A DNA stretch of 64,000 nucleotides from Quillaja saponaria (taxonomy: Eukaryota; Streptophyta; Magnoliopsida; Fabales; Quillajaceae): assembly GCA_029379385.1 (NCBI GenBank), contig CM055612.1:2666001-2730000 (forward strand), given 5' to 3'. Shown in pieces: positions 1 through 12,275 of this stretch; within the stretch, counting starts at the first letter, position 1, and each line of letters begins with the position of its first letter. A model generated the notes under the pieces. That model had not been told where the DNA came from and did not search any database. It saw nothing but the letters and a program-made list of their open reading frames with translations. Made by a program: the position numbers and the translations under genes.

Positions 1-1986
1 CAGCAGGAAGATTGAAACCAGAGATATAATGTTTAGAAGATATTAGAGGCCTTGCTCCTTTCAACAGAGACTTCAATATTCTCAGTTGACTATCATTTTA
101 CTCAAGCTCAACTTGAAAAGTAAAAAATAAATAGCAAAAAAGAAATTTCAGTTGTATAGGCTCGGATCAGGACCTAACTGTTTGCTCTTCGAACTTTTAG
201 CAGATGACTTGTTAGAATTACAAATTATGTATATTTGGACGGCAAAGTGAGAATTTGATTGGTGAAGATGATTTCTTCTAATAGTGTTGAAGATTAGAGA
301 AAAAGGTGTGATCTTTTGTATGAGTTTGGGGATTTTTTTTTAATTTTTTTAATTTCTTAATCTAATGACTTGAGGAGCTTCTTGCTGCATTGGTAGATCT
401 TTTTGAGTAGCTTCAGTCCTGTAAGGAATGGCTGCATCTATTGATATAATAGAGCTTTATATTGCTCAATGGGTCATAGAAGGTTTGGAAATTGCTCAAA
501 TGTGCTTAAGGCTTTGCTTGGTAGCTAATACGGTAGCAGTTTTCTTTCTCCATTTCCTCTGATCATAGAGGAGCTCAAATTCAATTTCCAAGCAGGCCCG
601 TGAGTAATTGGCATAGACCATCTACCAGGCCTTTGATTTTTCTTGTAGAAACAGGCAAACAAAAAGAAAACACAATTATGCATAGGCCTTCAACACATTT
701 CATCCTGCTCTGCCACATGCTCCACCATTCACAATGTGATGTTGCTTAGATACTTCATGCTAATTTAACAAATTGCTTCATGGCCCATTTCTAAATTAAA
801 TTAAATTATACTTTTTTAAATAAAAGAAGAAAATAAACTTCCCCCTTAATAGTTAAATGTTTTATCTATATGAAATGATTGAAAGATAATGTGATTACAG
901 TTCATTATCGAGGCTTGATAACATAGGTTTGAGACGAATTTAAATTTGTTATAATATATTTATATGTAAGTGTATGCATATATATATCTATATATCTATG
1001 TAAGAGATATAATATATTTCCTGTCTGTACTTGTAACAGTCTAGACTGGAATAGGAACCTTCACGCAGGAACTCAGGATCTTTGTTGGAGACAGCTGGTT
1101 TAGGAGTTCTTAAAAACAGTGGTCCATCTACCTTCCCCCCCCCAACCCATATTCGTGAGCTAAATTTCACGAATGGACCAAGAGCTTTCCCCCATGTGCT
1201 TCACTAATCACCATGAATGATTTTCTAGTGCTTGTAATAGAATTGTGGTTGTGGTAGAGACTCACTTCTTCGGCTATACTTACCAATTTTGGATCTTTGC
1301 AAAAGACATGACATCAAACAAAAAAGTGGCAGATTGATTTTGCAGGATAGTACATTTTTAGTGTAACTTAAACTTCAACTTGCCCTACCCTTTGATCCAT
1401 AATTATACCCTCCAAATCTGGGTAAAACCTGTAACTCAGACAACAGGAAGTTCTTAATCCCAATCCTAAGGAGATATGGAAGAAAGTTCGTTTATTAACT
1501 ACTTAAAATTGAACAAATCCCACATTTTCTTTCACTGGAAGTTGACAAAACTAGGTAATTAACATTCTCCCGTGATATAGTGACAAAGGGAAAAGGATAA
1601 TGAGTGCCGCTATTCTGCCATAAACTGTAACTAAACTAAAATCCTGTTTGATCTTTGAACTATAAATTTTCCTACAAAAGAATTTTGATTCAACAACAAA
1701 GAATTAAAAAAAAAAAACAATCTCACAAGTAGTGAAAGAGCATCGCCAGCTTGAATGTACCTCTGTCCAGTATGCAAGTCTTTCTTCATGTTCATGTGTA
1801 TCAATGTATTCTATTACAGGAAAGAATTGGATTAGGACCTTGGAGGGTGCGGGACCAGCAAGAAAAGGAGCAATCTGAGCCCTCCACAATGTCATCATGA
1901 CTGTCCCTGTGATACTCATTCAGTATCCACCCATGTTTTCCATGTATATCATCCACATATTTCTATTAAGTCTTGTGAGTTATATT
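1..1986. other. Intergenic / 3' flank of the CSLC gene
   Basis: No coding exon, RNA gene or transposon end is recognised here. The stretch is moderately AT-rich with a short AT microsatellite near 970-1015. Short open frames at 988-1170 and 1704-1919 (minus) match nothing I know and have no recognisable exon context. The last few hundred bases before 1987 probably include the 3' untranslated region of the minus-strand CSLC gene. Confidence 0.5.
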
Positions 1987-4543
1987 TTACTCAACTTGCT
2001 CACCAATCAAATCCAGACCAACTAGCAAGAAGGATATCCCCTGAAATAGCAAGAAGTAGAAATGGATCCCCTGAGCAGACAGAAGGCTCCTTGCTGAAGC
2101 TGTTAGAAGAAGAAAAGCCAAAGCAAGCTCCTTTGTATATATTCTATTATGCTTCTTTTTCCTGGAGGCTTTTTCATCCCGCTGTCCAATTTCCTCCTTC
2201 ATTTCCTCAAGATTGGGCCCTGACACACCTCTTTGATGTTTCGGTTCTTTCTCAAGCAAGGAAACTAGATTACCCTCGGAGGAACGACCGGATTTCTTAG
2301 TAACGACCCACTCATATGCACTACCAAGCTGGAATAGGCCAGAGACCATGGCAGTGAATTTGGTCACTGACATGGTGTTCTCAAAAAGAAGGTAAGGTAC
2401 AATAAAGGGGAAGGATTTTGGAGCTGGAAGGATATTAAGAAATGACATAGTGGCTGGAATATAACATACAACCCACTCAGGCAGCTCAGTCTCTGGAACA
2501 AACATTGTCATGGGAAGAATTATGCAGAAAAGGGTAAAAGAATAGAAGGGCAATATCAATTTTCTCAGAAGGAAGAAGAGGAATATCATATTAAATTTCT
2601 TCCATATGCTGATCTGCAGAAGCAAAAAATTGGTAATAAAATGATATCAGAACTGGGATTAAATTAGCATATGCAAAATTGAGTAGAAACGAAGCTATCC
2701 AAATACATATACCTTGGCTCGGATAATATCGGGCAAACAAAGGCGAAACAGTTGCATTGGCCCAGAATGCCATCTGTGCTGTTGTTTTCTGTAAGCTTCA
2801 TAAGATTCCGGGAGTTCACACTGGCACTGTAAACATTAATATATCCAACAATCAACCCCCAAGTTTCTGAACAACAATAACTGAACTGTGGTAAATTAAC
2901 TAAAGGCATACCTCAACATTGTTAAGGAAAATAAATTTCCAGCCATGAAGATGAGCACGAACAGCAATGTCCATGTCCTCCACGGTGGTCCTCTCCAACC
3001 ACCCACCGGCGTCCTCCAAAGCCTTTATTCTCCAGACACCAGCCGTCCCGTTGAACCCAAAGAAATTAATGAAAACACTATTCACTTGCTGTTCTACCTC
3101 AAAATGGAATGATAAATTAATGTTTTGCAACCTTGTTAGCAGGTTCTCATCCTTATTCACAAAGGACCACCTTGCTTGAACTAGCCCTAGTTCCTCATTA
3201 TCCTGAAGTAACACCATATGGGATAATTAATTACAGCAATTCTAATCACCGTGAATTAACTAGTAAGAATCAAACTTGTAGCTTCACAGCACTTAAGGAT
3301 TAAAGTAGTCATGATAAAATATGGGAAACCTTATAGAAAAAAATGCACTAAGCAAAGATGAATCAAGTACCTTAAAATGAGGAACCGTTCTTTTAAGGAA
3401 ATCTGGCATTGGCTGAAAATCGGCATCAAAGATGGTAACAAACTCATAGTCCTTTACATAACTGCAATTCATAGCAGATTTGAGATTACCAGCCTTATAT
3501 CCGTCTCTGATTACCCGGTGGCGGTACACTATATTGGCACCCTCTTGCTGCCATTTTTGAACTTCTTCTTCGATTAACAAGAGCGTAGTTGGGATCATCC
3601 GAATCATCCAAAACTTGAATCAGCAACTTGGATTTAGGCCAATCCAAATTGCAAACAGCAGCTATAGATTGCTGATAAACCTGATCAAAATGCTTTCATC
3701 AGATCAAAACAACTCCAGCTGCAAAGTTTATACGCAAAAGAAAGAACAAATATGGATTATGTATTACCTCTCTTTCATTGCACATGGGGATCTGGACTAG
3801 TACCATGGGAAAGAAACCTTTCTCCCCAGATTCAAGATCTAAAGCACCTTCTTTGGGAACATGTTTGATCTTCTTATATCGGATCCAGAAACAACCCAAA
3901 CACAGAATTAATCTATCTAAACTCTGAATAAGGAACAGCACAGTACACACATTGGCAAGGAATTGCAGAGGAGGAGCTAGATACTCCACCCGAAACAAAA
4001 CCCACCGCGAATACACCCATTCAAAGATACCTTTAACTCCCAAAGAAGTTGCCCTTAAATACTGCAACTGAAGATGTGCTGCACCAAAATGCCAACCTTT
4101 AAAGTAGGCTGCTAACTCAAAACCCAGCAGGATCAGGGAAAACCACAGAAACACCTTAATACATGAATAGAACCTGCTCTTCAGCTGTAGGATTCTCTTT
4201 ATCCCTGCCGCCACCAGTTTCGTTATCGATGTCGTTATCAGTGTCAGTTCTACCAGATGTCACACGGCGCCTCACTGCAGCACCTAGGCTGGCCAATGCT
4301 GGGGCAATGGAGGTCAAACAACCGGCGGCTCTGTGAGCTTTGAGTAGAAGAACCCAGGTGAGCTGCTTGGCGTTTTTGTCTCTGCCTTTCTCTCTTGTAC
4401 GACCCGGACTTTCTGATGTAAGGAAGTCATCTTCTGAAGGACCCTGAAGCTCAACCATGGACCAGTTGAGGGTTCTCCATCTTCACCACCACAGGGGTTC
4501 CCCGGTGGCTCTCTTTCGTCCCCCAGTCAAACAAAGGTGCCAT
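1987..4543 (-). pseudogene. CSLC: Cellulose synthase-like C (xyloglucan backbone glucan synthase), three +1 frameshifts
   Basis: Family GT2 CSLC enzymes make the beta-1,4-glucan backbone of xyloglucan in the Golgi membrane. Five exons join at GT-AG borders: 4543-3768, 3680-3371, 3202-2912, 2826-2713 and 2613-1987. The catalytic set is all visible: DDSDD, FDADF, the TVED motif and QQHRW in exon 4. Membrane segments sit early (IKVFLWFSLILLGFELAAYF) and in the last exon ([20 protein letters not shown]), and the protein ends with the family-typical LDLIGEQ. The ATG at 4543 gives the family N-terminus MAPLFDWGTKESHRGTPVVV. The reading frame breaks three times, each by one extra base: near 4465, near 4205-4213 and at 3589-3590. 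Without them the exons total 704 codons, a normal length for the family. There is no stop codon between the breaks and all splice sites are good, so this is either a very young pseudogene or a real gene with insertion errors in the assembly. It resembles the CSLC6/CSLC12 branch most. Confidence 0.9.
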
Positions 4544-5700
4544 TTTTGGGTCTGATCTTCAAAACCCACTTCAAGAAACTAAGCTAACACCACTATACAA
4601 GGTCCAAAACGGTCCCTTTTTCCCTCAAACCGCTTGAATGCGAAAACCCAGAAGGATAAGCAAAAGGCTATAACTTTGAGCTCATTGTAAAAGAAGAAAT
4701 GAAGCAAATAAATAGTAAGAGTACACAGGCGCGTGATGGGGAAACAGGGCAAGGCGTCTCAAAACCACGGTGACGTTCGGAGCAAACTTATATGAGAGCT
4801 ACTTCACAGACACAGAGACAAAGGGTCTGTGAGAGATAAAGGGAAAGAGAATGCTGAGTCCTATGACCTGTTGGATGAGTTCAAACAGCTCCCAAACAAT
4901 ATACCGATTACAGCTTGCAACAAAAGTGTCTCAGACGTAATAAGAAGAAGGGATGAGAAGGAATTAAAAGACATGGGAAACGGAGAGTGGAACAGCTCAA
5001 CACGTCTTTGAATTTGATTCCAAAAATCATTCCTTTTTCTCCGAGAAAAAAAAATTATATTGCTAAAATCTGAAGTCAAACAATGAATATTTACCCAGAA
5101 AGGACCCCGTCAGGTCAAAATCTCCAAAATTAAAGAAATTAGATTTTTTTTACCATAATAATGGATTTCTCACTCAAAACCCTTTCAGTCAATGTTAATA
5201 TGAAAAGGCATCAATCAATGCTAAAACAGATCTTCACAATATAAGACACGGAAATCCGACAATGACTCTTTCCTTTTTTTCTTTTTGATGATATCTGTTC
5301 TTCTCCAACCACTCCTTTTAAATTTCAATAAAACCTACAACGACCCACAATTTAAAACCTCGTCCTAGAAATTTCCACCTATATACACAAAAAAGCAAAC
5401 GTTTGTGTTTTTGTCTTTTTACAGTCGGTGGTAAATAAAATTACTCAGATTTTCCGCGTGCTGAAACCGTGAGCTTCGATTGTCCTTCCTTTCCTTCTGG
5501 GCTGGTCTTCTTCGAGTGTGTGAAATCAAAGAATTGTCTTTTAAGATAAAATAGTAAAAGAAATAGTATCACTCTCGAAAAGCAGGGGTGTAGAAAGTTC
5601 GAAGGAAGGAGGTGCGTGATGATATCTCTATTAAACCAAACGGAAACATTGGATTTCGTTTGGAGGCAGCAAGTAAAATGTGAATTTTAAAGAAAGAAAA
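4544..5700. promoter_or_regulatory. 5' flank and probable 5' UTR of the CSLC gene
   Basis: Upstream (minus-strand) flank of the CSLC start. No transposon ends or convincing coding exons are seen. The open frames at 4829-5011 (plus) and 4861-5079 (minus) overlap each other and resemble no family. No clear TATA box could be assigned, so promoter function is inferred from position only. Confidence 0.35.
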
Positions 5701-7390
5701 AAAAAGTTAACTGCTTTGTTTTAAATTCTTTATTTATTTTTTTATTTTTAAAATAATTTTCTTAGAGGGGAATGGGAAGGGAGCGATGAAAAATCCGTCA
5801 CCGTTCTTTGAGATGACCAATTCCTTAATCCTCCCAATGCAAAATCCAAATAAGCTTGTTTTCGTTACAATTTTTCTGTGTTTCAACCACGCTCTATCAA
5901 AGAGCGTAGATAGCACCCAGCCACGCACCTAGAAAAACAACTCTTGGCCACATCAAAAAGATCTTATCCAATTCTTAACAAGTGATTATAATAATAATCC
6001 TTGTTATGCAATTACCAAATTAATCATTTTCATTTTCACATCATCGAGTCAAATCATCCACGACCTTTTTATCATTATTATTATTTTCAAAACATTAATA
6101 CAATTTTTTATCTTTGTGTTACTTGATATATTTTTATAAAGTGTTTGAATTTGACACTAGAGATTGGAGGGACATGTACAAATTGTTTGAGCTAAACTCT
6201 CAAGGATAATTTACTTAATAATTTGTATAAATCTATATAAGATAACAAAAACACATAAATTAAAAAATAGTTGATTTGTTGTTTTTTCAAACTTAGTTTT
6301 ATGAATCTAGAAAAATGTAGTAATTAATTATTTAAATAGTTGTTACAAGTTTACATAAGAAAATAAAAACACATAAATTAAAGAATTTAAATTTTCTCTA
6401 CAATTAAGGAATTTTTTTTCAAAAATATAAAATTATCTGTGTCGGGTCATATTCAGATCGGGTTAGATATATCTATCATGATTTGTGAATCATATTTGAT
6501 TGCATTAGATCTGATTTAATGTGTCTTCAGATCAAGACCGAACCAGGTCTTGTCAAACCCGATTCAGTTGGTTGTCATCAATATTAACTGATGTTCTATG
6601 ATCAGCGTTACAACTTTATTTTTTTTCCTTTTTAATTTGTATAAATTTTATTTTTTTAATAAAATATATCTCTGTTACGAATTAGAAGAGATTGTAAAAT
6701 TTCACTTTCATATTGAAAAGTAAACATTAATGTAGTTTTCATGCATATCTTCCTTGTTTTAAATATAAATAACAAAATAACATGTGCCATTAACATTACT
6801 CCGTATTATTTTTAGTGGGTTTGGATTGAAGACGAGAGAGCGACCATTGTCTTGAACTATGATTATGATCATGATTTAAAAAATAAATTTGTATAGAATA
6901 TTCATTTATTTTGTTATAAATTTAAATTTTTTATTTAGTTTTTTATTCTAATAAAACTCTTTTTTATCAAAATTTTAACTATCATAACTTGAAATTTTGA
7001 AGAAAAAAAAAAAAAAACTTAAAAAAATATGAGAGCTTAGAGAATTTGAAAAAAAATGAGTGGATTTGATGAGAAGGTGTCAAGAAATAGTGGTGGGTGG
7101 ATTCGAAGCGTCAATTACTTGCTCTCTTTTTTCTTGTTTTTCGTTGTGTCTGTTGGGGACCTTGGGGAGTGCATGCATGTGCAAGTACCTTGTCACAGCT
7201 ACCCTTTACTAGTCGAACACCGCTCCAGATGCAAATGTGTTTGTCTCGTCGCTCAGAAAATCAGAATTGATTAATTTAAAAAGTCTGAAATAGCCTTGTT
7301 CCCTATATTGGCCACCGACTAAATATTTAAACTGAAGAGACTAAAGTTAAATTTGGTTTAACTTTTGGAGTTTGATACATCAGTTTTAGA
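5701..7390. other. AT-rich intergenic DNA
   Basis: Low-complexity AT-rich sequence with many A or T runs. The open frames at 5734-5928 (minus) and 7056-7274 (plus) have no recognisable motif or exon context. Nothing else is supported here. Confidence 0.5.
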
Positions 7391-7995
7391 TATTATTTGA
7401 TTGTAACGTTTATTTTTAGTGTTGTTTGGATAGTCTTAAAAAATGTGTTTTAATATTATTATTTTTTGGGTGTAAATTATAAAAAATGATATTTATGAGT
7501 GATATTATAAAATTATTGAAATAGTAATAAAAATATTTCAATTAAAAAATGTTATCAAGAGCATTTTTGTCTATTTGATCAATTTTTATAAAAAAAACTT
7601 ATGTGGATGTTGTATTAAATTTACTAAAAATAATTACAATTATTATCAATTTGTAAATAAAATAATTCTTAGGGTATATTTGTAAAAAAGAAAGGCTGAC
7701 AATGTTAGCTGTTTCTCAATCACCAACACAAACATTATCAAACATTACTATTTGTTTATTTTTTTTTAAAAAGAAAAATTAGTGCAAGCTATTCAAACAG
7801 CAAACTAAATGAGCACTAAGTGGAAAGAATTTTTTTAACTAATTTGATATTTATTAAGTTATAATAAATATATTTTTTAATAATAATTTATGAACTAAAT
7901 AGTATTAAGATTATTATCAACTACTATAATAAATTAAAAAATTGATTTAGAAAATTAGTTGGATAGAAGGTAGGAATTGTACCCGCGAGCTCAAA
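7391..7995. repeat. Tandem duplication, copy 1 (about 600 bp)
   Basis: This block matches a second copy that starts at about 8026, is interrupted at about 8282-9535, and resumes to about 9865. Shared landmarks in order are the words TTTGGATAGTCTTA, GGATGTTGTATTAAATTTAC, a GGCTGA-AATGTT segment, a TTAGTGCAA word followed by CATTCAAAC/TATTCAAAC, and a terminal ATTGTACCCGCGA. Within the unit, a GTTTGGATAG word near the start and a CTATTCAAAC word near 7780 form an imperfect inverted pair, so the core may be an old MITE. No gene is seen. Confidence 0.75.
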
Positions 7996-8025
7996 TAAGA
8001 TGTTACATAAATTTAAGATGTTATT

Positions 8026-9865
8026 GGATTGTAATATATATTTTTAGTGTTTTTTGGATAGTCTTAGAAAATGTGGTTCAATGTGCTATTTTTTTTTGGT
8101 TATGTAAATTAAAAAAAAAAAAAAAGGACATTTATGAGTAATATTATAAAATTATTGAAATAGTAGTAAAAATAATATATATTTCAACCAAAAAAAATAT
8201 AATCAAGAATATTTTTTGTCTATTTGATCAATTTTTAAAAAAAAACTTACTTGGATGTTGTATTAAATTTACTTAAAATAATCATAATTAGGAAACTCTT
8301 ATTATCATAACCAATTTCTTTAATGCCACAGTCTATTAATTGGCAGTTAGTTTATCTTTTTCAAAAAAACACTCTCATTTACTCAATTTATTATATTTGA
8401 CTTATCTTGTTCAACATTTATTATTTATCTTTCTTCTATATAACAATTTTAAGTTTTTTTACTGGACTATTTTTTTAAACTCTTAAACTTTTTCCATTTA
8501 TACATATCGTATCCTTCTACCTTACCTTTCAAAAATCTTCTTCTTAGAAAACTCTTGAATCAGGTATTATACTTTTTACTTTTTGACTTTCCTAGTTGAT
8601 TTTTATTAGGCTTTTCAATTTTTTTACTGGACTATTTTTGTTAAACTCTTTAACTTTTTTGATATTTGTTTTTAATTTACCTTAAAAGTCTAATATATAT
8701 GTTTTCAATTATTTTCCTTTCCCTCCATACAATTTTTTCTCTCTACATTTTCTCATAAATTATATATTTAAATTAAATTGTTAAAATAAAATATCTGGGT
8801 GTTCTTTTTTCTTAAAGTAACTAATGTATATTATTTTTTAAAAATTTTATTGTATATTTTAATAAAAAAAAAATCAAGCTTCTAAAAAATATAATAAATT
8901 CAAAGAGTATTTATTAAAGCAAAAAGAGGAGGAAGAGATCTTAAAATATAATTATTGAAATTTATGACATAATTTTTAAAAACTATTTAGCAATAGTTGT
9001 AATTATTTTAGAAATTTCAACTCAAAATTCATTCAATATTTAACCACAATAGATAATTTAAACAAAAACTGAAAAACTATTTATTAAAAGATAAATTTGA
9101 CCACAATTAAATAATTAAAAAATAAAAACCTTTTTTTTAATCATATTAGATAATTAAGAAAATAAAAGTTATTTATTAGTAGATGAAATTCATTTAAATA
9201 TTTAACATATTCAAATATATGATACAAGGTGTGTTAACACTCCGTTTAAATATCAAAAAAAGAAAAAAATTTAGGAAAGTATCTTATTGAAGATTTTTAT
9301 AGCAAGAAGAGTTATAAGATGTAAGGAAGAAGAATATGTATAAATAGAAAAAGTTTAAGAGTTTAAGAAAAATAATCCAGTAAAACAAATTAGATAGTCT
9401 AATAAGAATTATACATAGGAAAGAGAAAATAGTATATATTGAATAAGAAAAATCAAATAGAATAACTAGATTAAAGATGTTTTAGAAAAAGAAAAACTAA
9501 TGCCAATTATGAGATTGTGGCTCGAAAAAAATTGACCATGACAATAAAAATTATAAATAAAATAATTATTAAAATATATCTGTGAAAAAAAAAGGCTGAA
9601 CAATGTTGGCTATTTCTCAATCTGCAACAAAAAAGTTGTCAGATATTATTATTAGTTTTTTTTGTTTTTGTAAAAGAAAAAATTAGTGCAAACCATTCAA
9701 ACGGCAAACTTAAAGAGCATTAGGTAGAAAATTTATTTATTTTTCACTAATTTGATATTTATTAAATTGAAATAAATATATATTTTGATAATATTTATTA
9801 AATAGTATTATCGACTACTATTATAAATTGAAAAAAAATCAATTAGATAGAAGGTCGGGATTGTA
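8026..9865. repeat. Tandem duplication, copy 2, split by an inserted foldback element
   Basis: Copy 2 of the repeat at 7391-7995. It runs from 8026 to about 8281 and from about 9536 to about 9865. The missing junction is continuous in copy 1 (around 7640), so the intervening 1.25 kb is an insertion that postdates the duplication. The two copies differ by many substitutions and small indels, so the duplication is old. Confidence 0.75.
8282..9535. mobile_element. Foldback / MITE-like non-autonomous DNA element with long inverted ends
   Basis: The outer ends are imperfect inverted repeats. The left end near 8300-8350 carries TATCATAACCAATTTC, a GCCACA word and ATTGGCAGTTAG. The right end near 9490-9550 carries the complements CTAATGCCAATTATGAGA, TGTGGCTCG and AATTGACCATGACAA. 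The inverted match continues inward: ACTGGACTATTTTT and AACTTTTTCCATTTATACAT on the left pair with ATGTATAAATAGAAAAAGTT and AAATAATCCAGT on the right. There is no coding capacity. It sits inside one copy of a tandem repeat, which proves insertion. The exact target duplication could not be fixed because the borders are AT-only; boundaries are approximate and the superfamily is unknown. Confidence 0.6.
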
Positions 9866-12275
9866 CCCGCGACTGTCAATTTTGGTTCGTAAGTCACGGG
9901 AGGGAAGTGAGGCGCCTGTTCAAAATTCAAAAACGGATAAGGGGTAAAATCGATATTTAAGCGAAATATTCGTGTGTGAACACTGGAGTAGGTGAACATT
10001 TTCACAAAATAACGGATTGGAATTAGACAAAGTAGGCGGTCCGTTCCGTAATAGTAGTCTACCACTCGGCCACTCCATTCAATCACTCGCTCAAATGCTA
10101 AATCTTTCAAGCCGGCAGAGACTGTCGTGCCCCCAGCTATTCGCGCAATCACCCCTACTCTGTCACCTCACTATGACAAAATAGTTTTTTTGTGTGTCGT
10201 TTACTTTTCTGTAATTTATTAAATCAAATTCTTTTATTAATTAACATTTTTTTTAAAACAATTAGAAAGATCTTAAGCTGCATAATAATAATTGTTGTTG
10301 TTAGAGTTCACAAAAAGTTCATGCAAACGTCACAAACCACGATATTCTAAACAAAATGGTGTGTTTTTTTGATACAATTCACCAAAGGAAATATATTTTA
10401 AAGCTTTATATGATATAGTTAGTTTTAATTATATATTTATTTTTTGATAAAAATATATGCAACGAGTTATAACCAAAATTATTATTTAAATAAATTACGC
10501 AACCTTGTTTTTGAGTTTTAGTGAGATAATATTAAGATTTTTGTTCTAAAAAATAATAAAAAAATAACATTAAGATTCAAAATTGTTAAAAATTGATATT
10601 TCTCTATCTTGAATAGATACCAAAATTAAAGATGGTATAAAATAATTTAAACAAAATATTAAAAAGTCATGTTTGTATATTTAAAATATCAAAAAATATA
10701 TATATTTTTTAATGAGTCCAAATATTTACTTTATTATACCCTCTTTTAGTTTTTAAATTATTTTCTTAGTAGAATAATATTTTTTGACACGGGTTATGAA
10801 AGATGGCAACATTTTATTATTATTAAAAGTCCTAATTATTTTATTAATTACTTAATGTCAATTAGAAAGAGTATTAAAAGAAGTAATTGTCGGAGCACTG
10901 TACCCAACCTTGAGAGAACAAGCCTATGAGACGATCCTTCCCTAGCTCTCTTTACCTACCCGAGAAATCTTACCTTTACACGGGGGGCGTTGTTGCGGGG
11001 AAGTAAGCACTAGAGCGAAGAGAGAGAGAGTGTAGTATAAATTACTAATAAATTATGACATGAGTCACTTTTAGAATTTTATTAATAAATTTTATTAGAA
11101 ATAATGTAATATAAATTAAAAAAGAATTGAGGTTGTTATAAAAAATAATAATAATAAAGGATGGTATAAAAAAAAAAAAGTATTATGACTCATTTAAAAG
11201 TGAAAAAAAAGAAGAAGATTTTTTAAATATTTTAAAAATATAAATATAATGTTTTAATATTATTGTATAATATAGTTAATTTTTTTTGCCTATTCAAAAA
11301 AGGAAAGTATTGATTTTCTTAATTATATATCTTAATTTAGTTTTATTAAATTTAGTGAGAGGAGTGTAATTTATTCTTATTATTTTTAAATTCATATTAT
11401 GGGAAGGGGTGAAAAATTATTATGAGACATGGTTTTCGAAGTTTAGGAGCAGGAAATCATAAGTAATTGGTTTAATTAATTTAATACTTAAACGAGAATT
11501 AATTATTAAAAAAAGCTGACCTTTATCATCTCTACAAAAATGTTTTTTCTTTTTTAAAATAAAACATCGACAATCGAGTACGAGCTAGCTGGCAATGGAT
11601 GGAGATAAAAATTATATAATGCATTTCTCGGCGGCTATTTGGGACTGGGACCCATTTTGTAAGGACAAAACCACCAAGAAATCATTAACATTTACCAAAC
11701 GAATTAAGTTCTAGATATTGCCAATTTAATGTTAAATATTTTGAAATTTAAATAATAATTATGTTAATATTTTTTTTTAAGATATTCTAACAATACTTAC
11801 TAAACTATAATAAATATAATTATCAAAAATTAAATTTTTTTATAAATAATAATTTATGTAATAAATAATATTAAAATTATAAACAATTACCATAATAAAT
11901 ATTATAAATTTTTTATTTATAAAAATTTAATAAATATGTCAAGCACACTCGTTAGTTATATATATATAATTTTGGTAGACATTGAGGGAGAACTATTTGA
12001 ATTCGATAGACATTTTAAGCCCAGATGGTAAACCAAACCCTAACTTAAGGAGTGCATCTTAGAGTGGAAGCGTGCACGTTGAGTTGTGCCTGTCCTTTGT
12101 TACACATGCGGGCCCTATGTCAAACTCACAGCTGTCTGAATTGCACTCGTGTTCTGTTTGAGTAACCGCAACTTTGATAAAAGGCATAACTGGCTGGCGA
12201 TGCAGAGGGAAAATCTATGAGCCACCGCGACTTCGTCGTCGTCTCCTGCAGTTTCCCCGGATGTGCATTTGAAAA
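9866..12275. other. AT-rich intergenic DNA and squalene epoxidase 5' flank
   Basis: Mostly A/T runs with no coding exon. Two patches stand out by higher GC: about 9850-10165, where a minus-strand open frame of 114 codons resembles nothing known, and about 10890-11030, which ends in a GA run. The last 250 bp before the squalene epoxidase ATG are GC-richer and probably hold its 5' UTR, including a three-codon upstream ORF at 12261. Confidence 0.45.

Noticed and set aside
9808..10152. Minus-strand open frame of 114 codons with tRNA-like A box (TGGCCGAGTGGT near 10070-10085) and B box (near 9860)
   Set aside because: The boxes are about 210 bp apart, no acceptor stem or anticodon arm pairs, and the protein resembles nothing. 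Not called as tRNA, SINE or gene.
10890..11030. GC-richer block in AT-rich spacer, suspected organelle or rRNA insert
   Set aside because: No match to remembered plastid, mitochondrial or rRNA sequence could be supported, and there are no clear borders. Left as unassigned.
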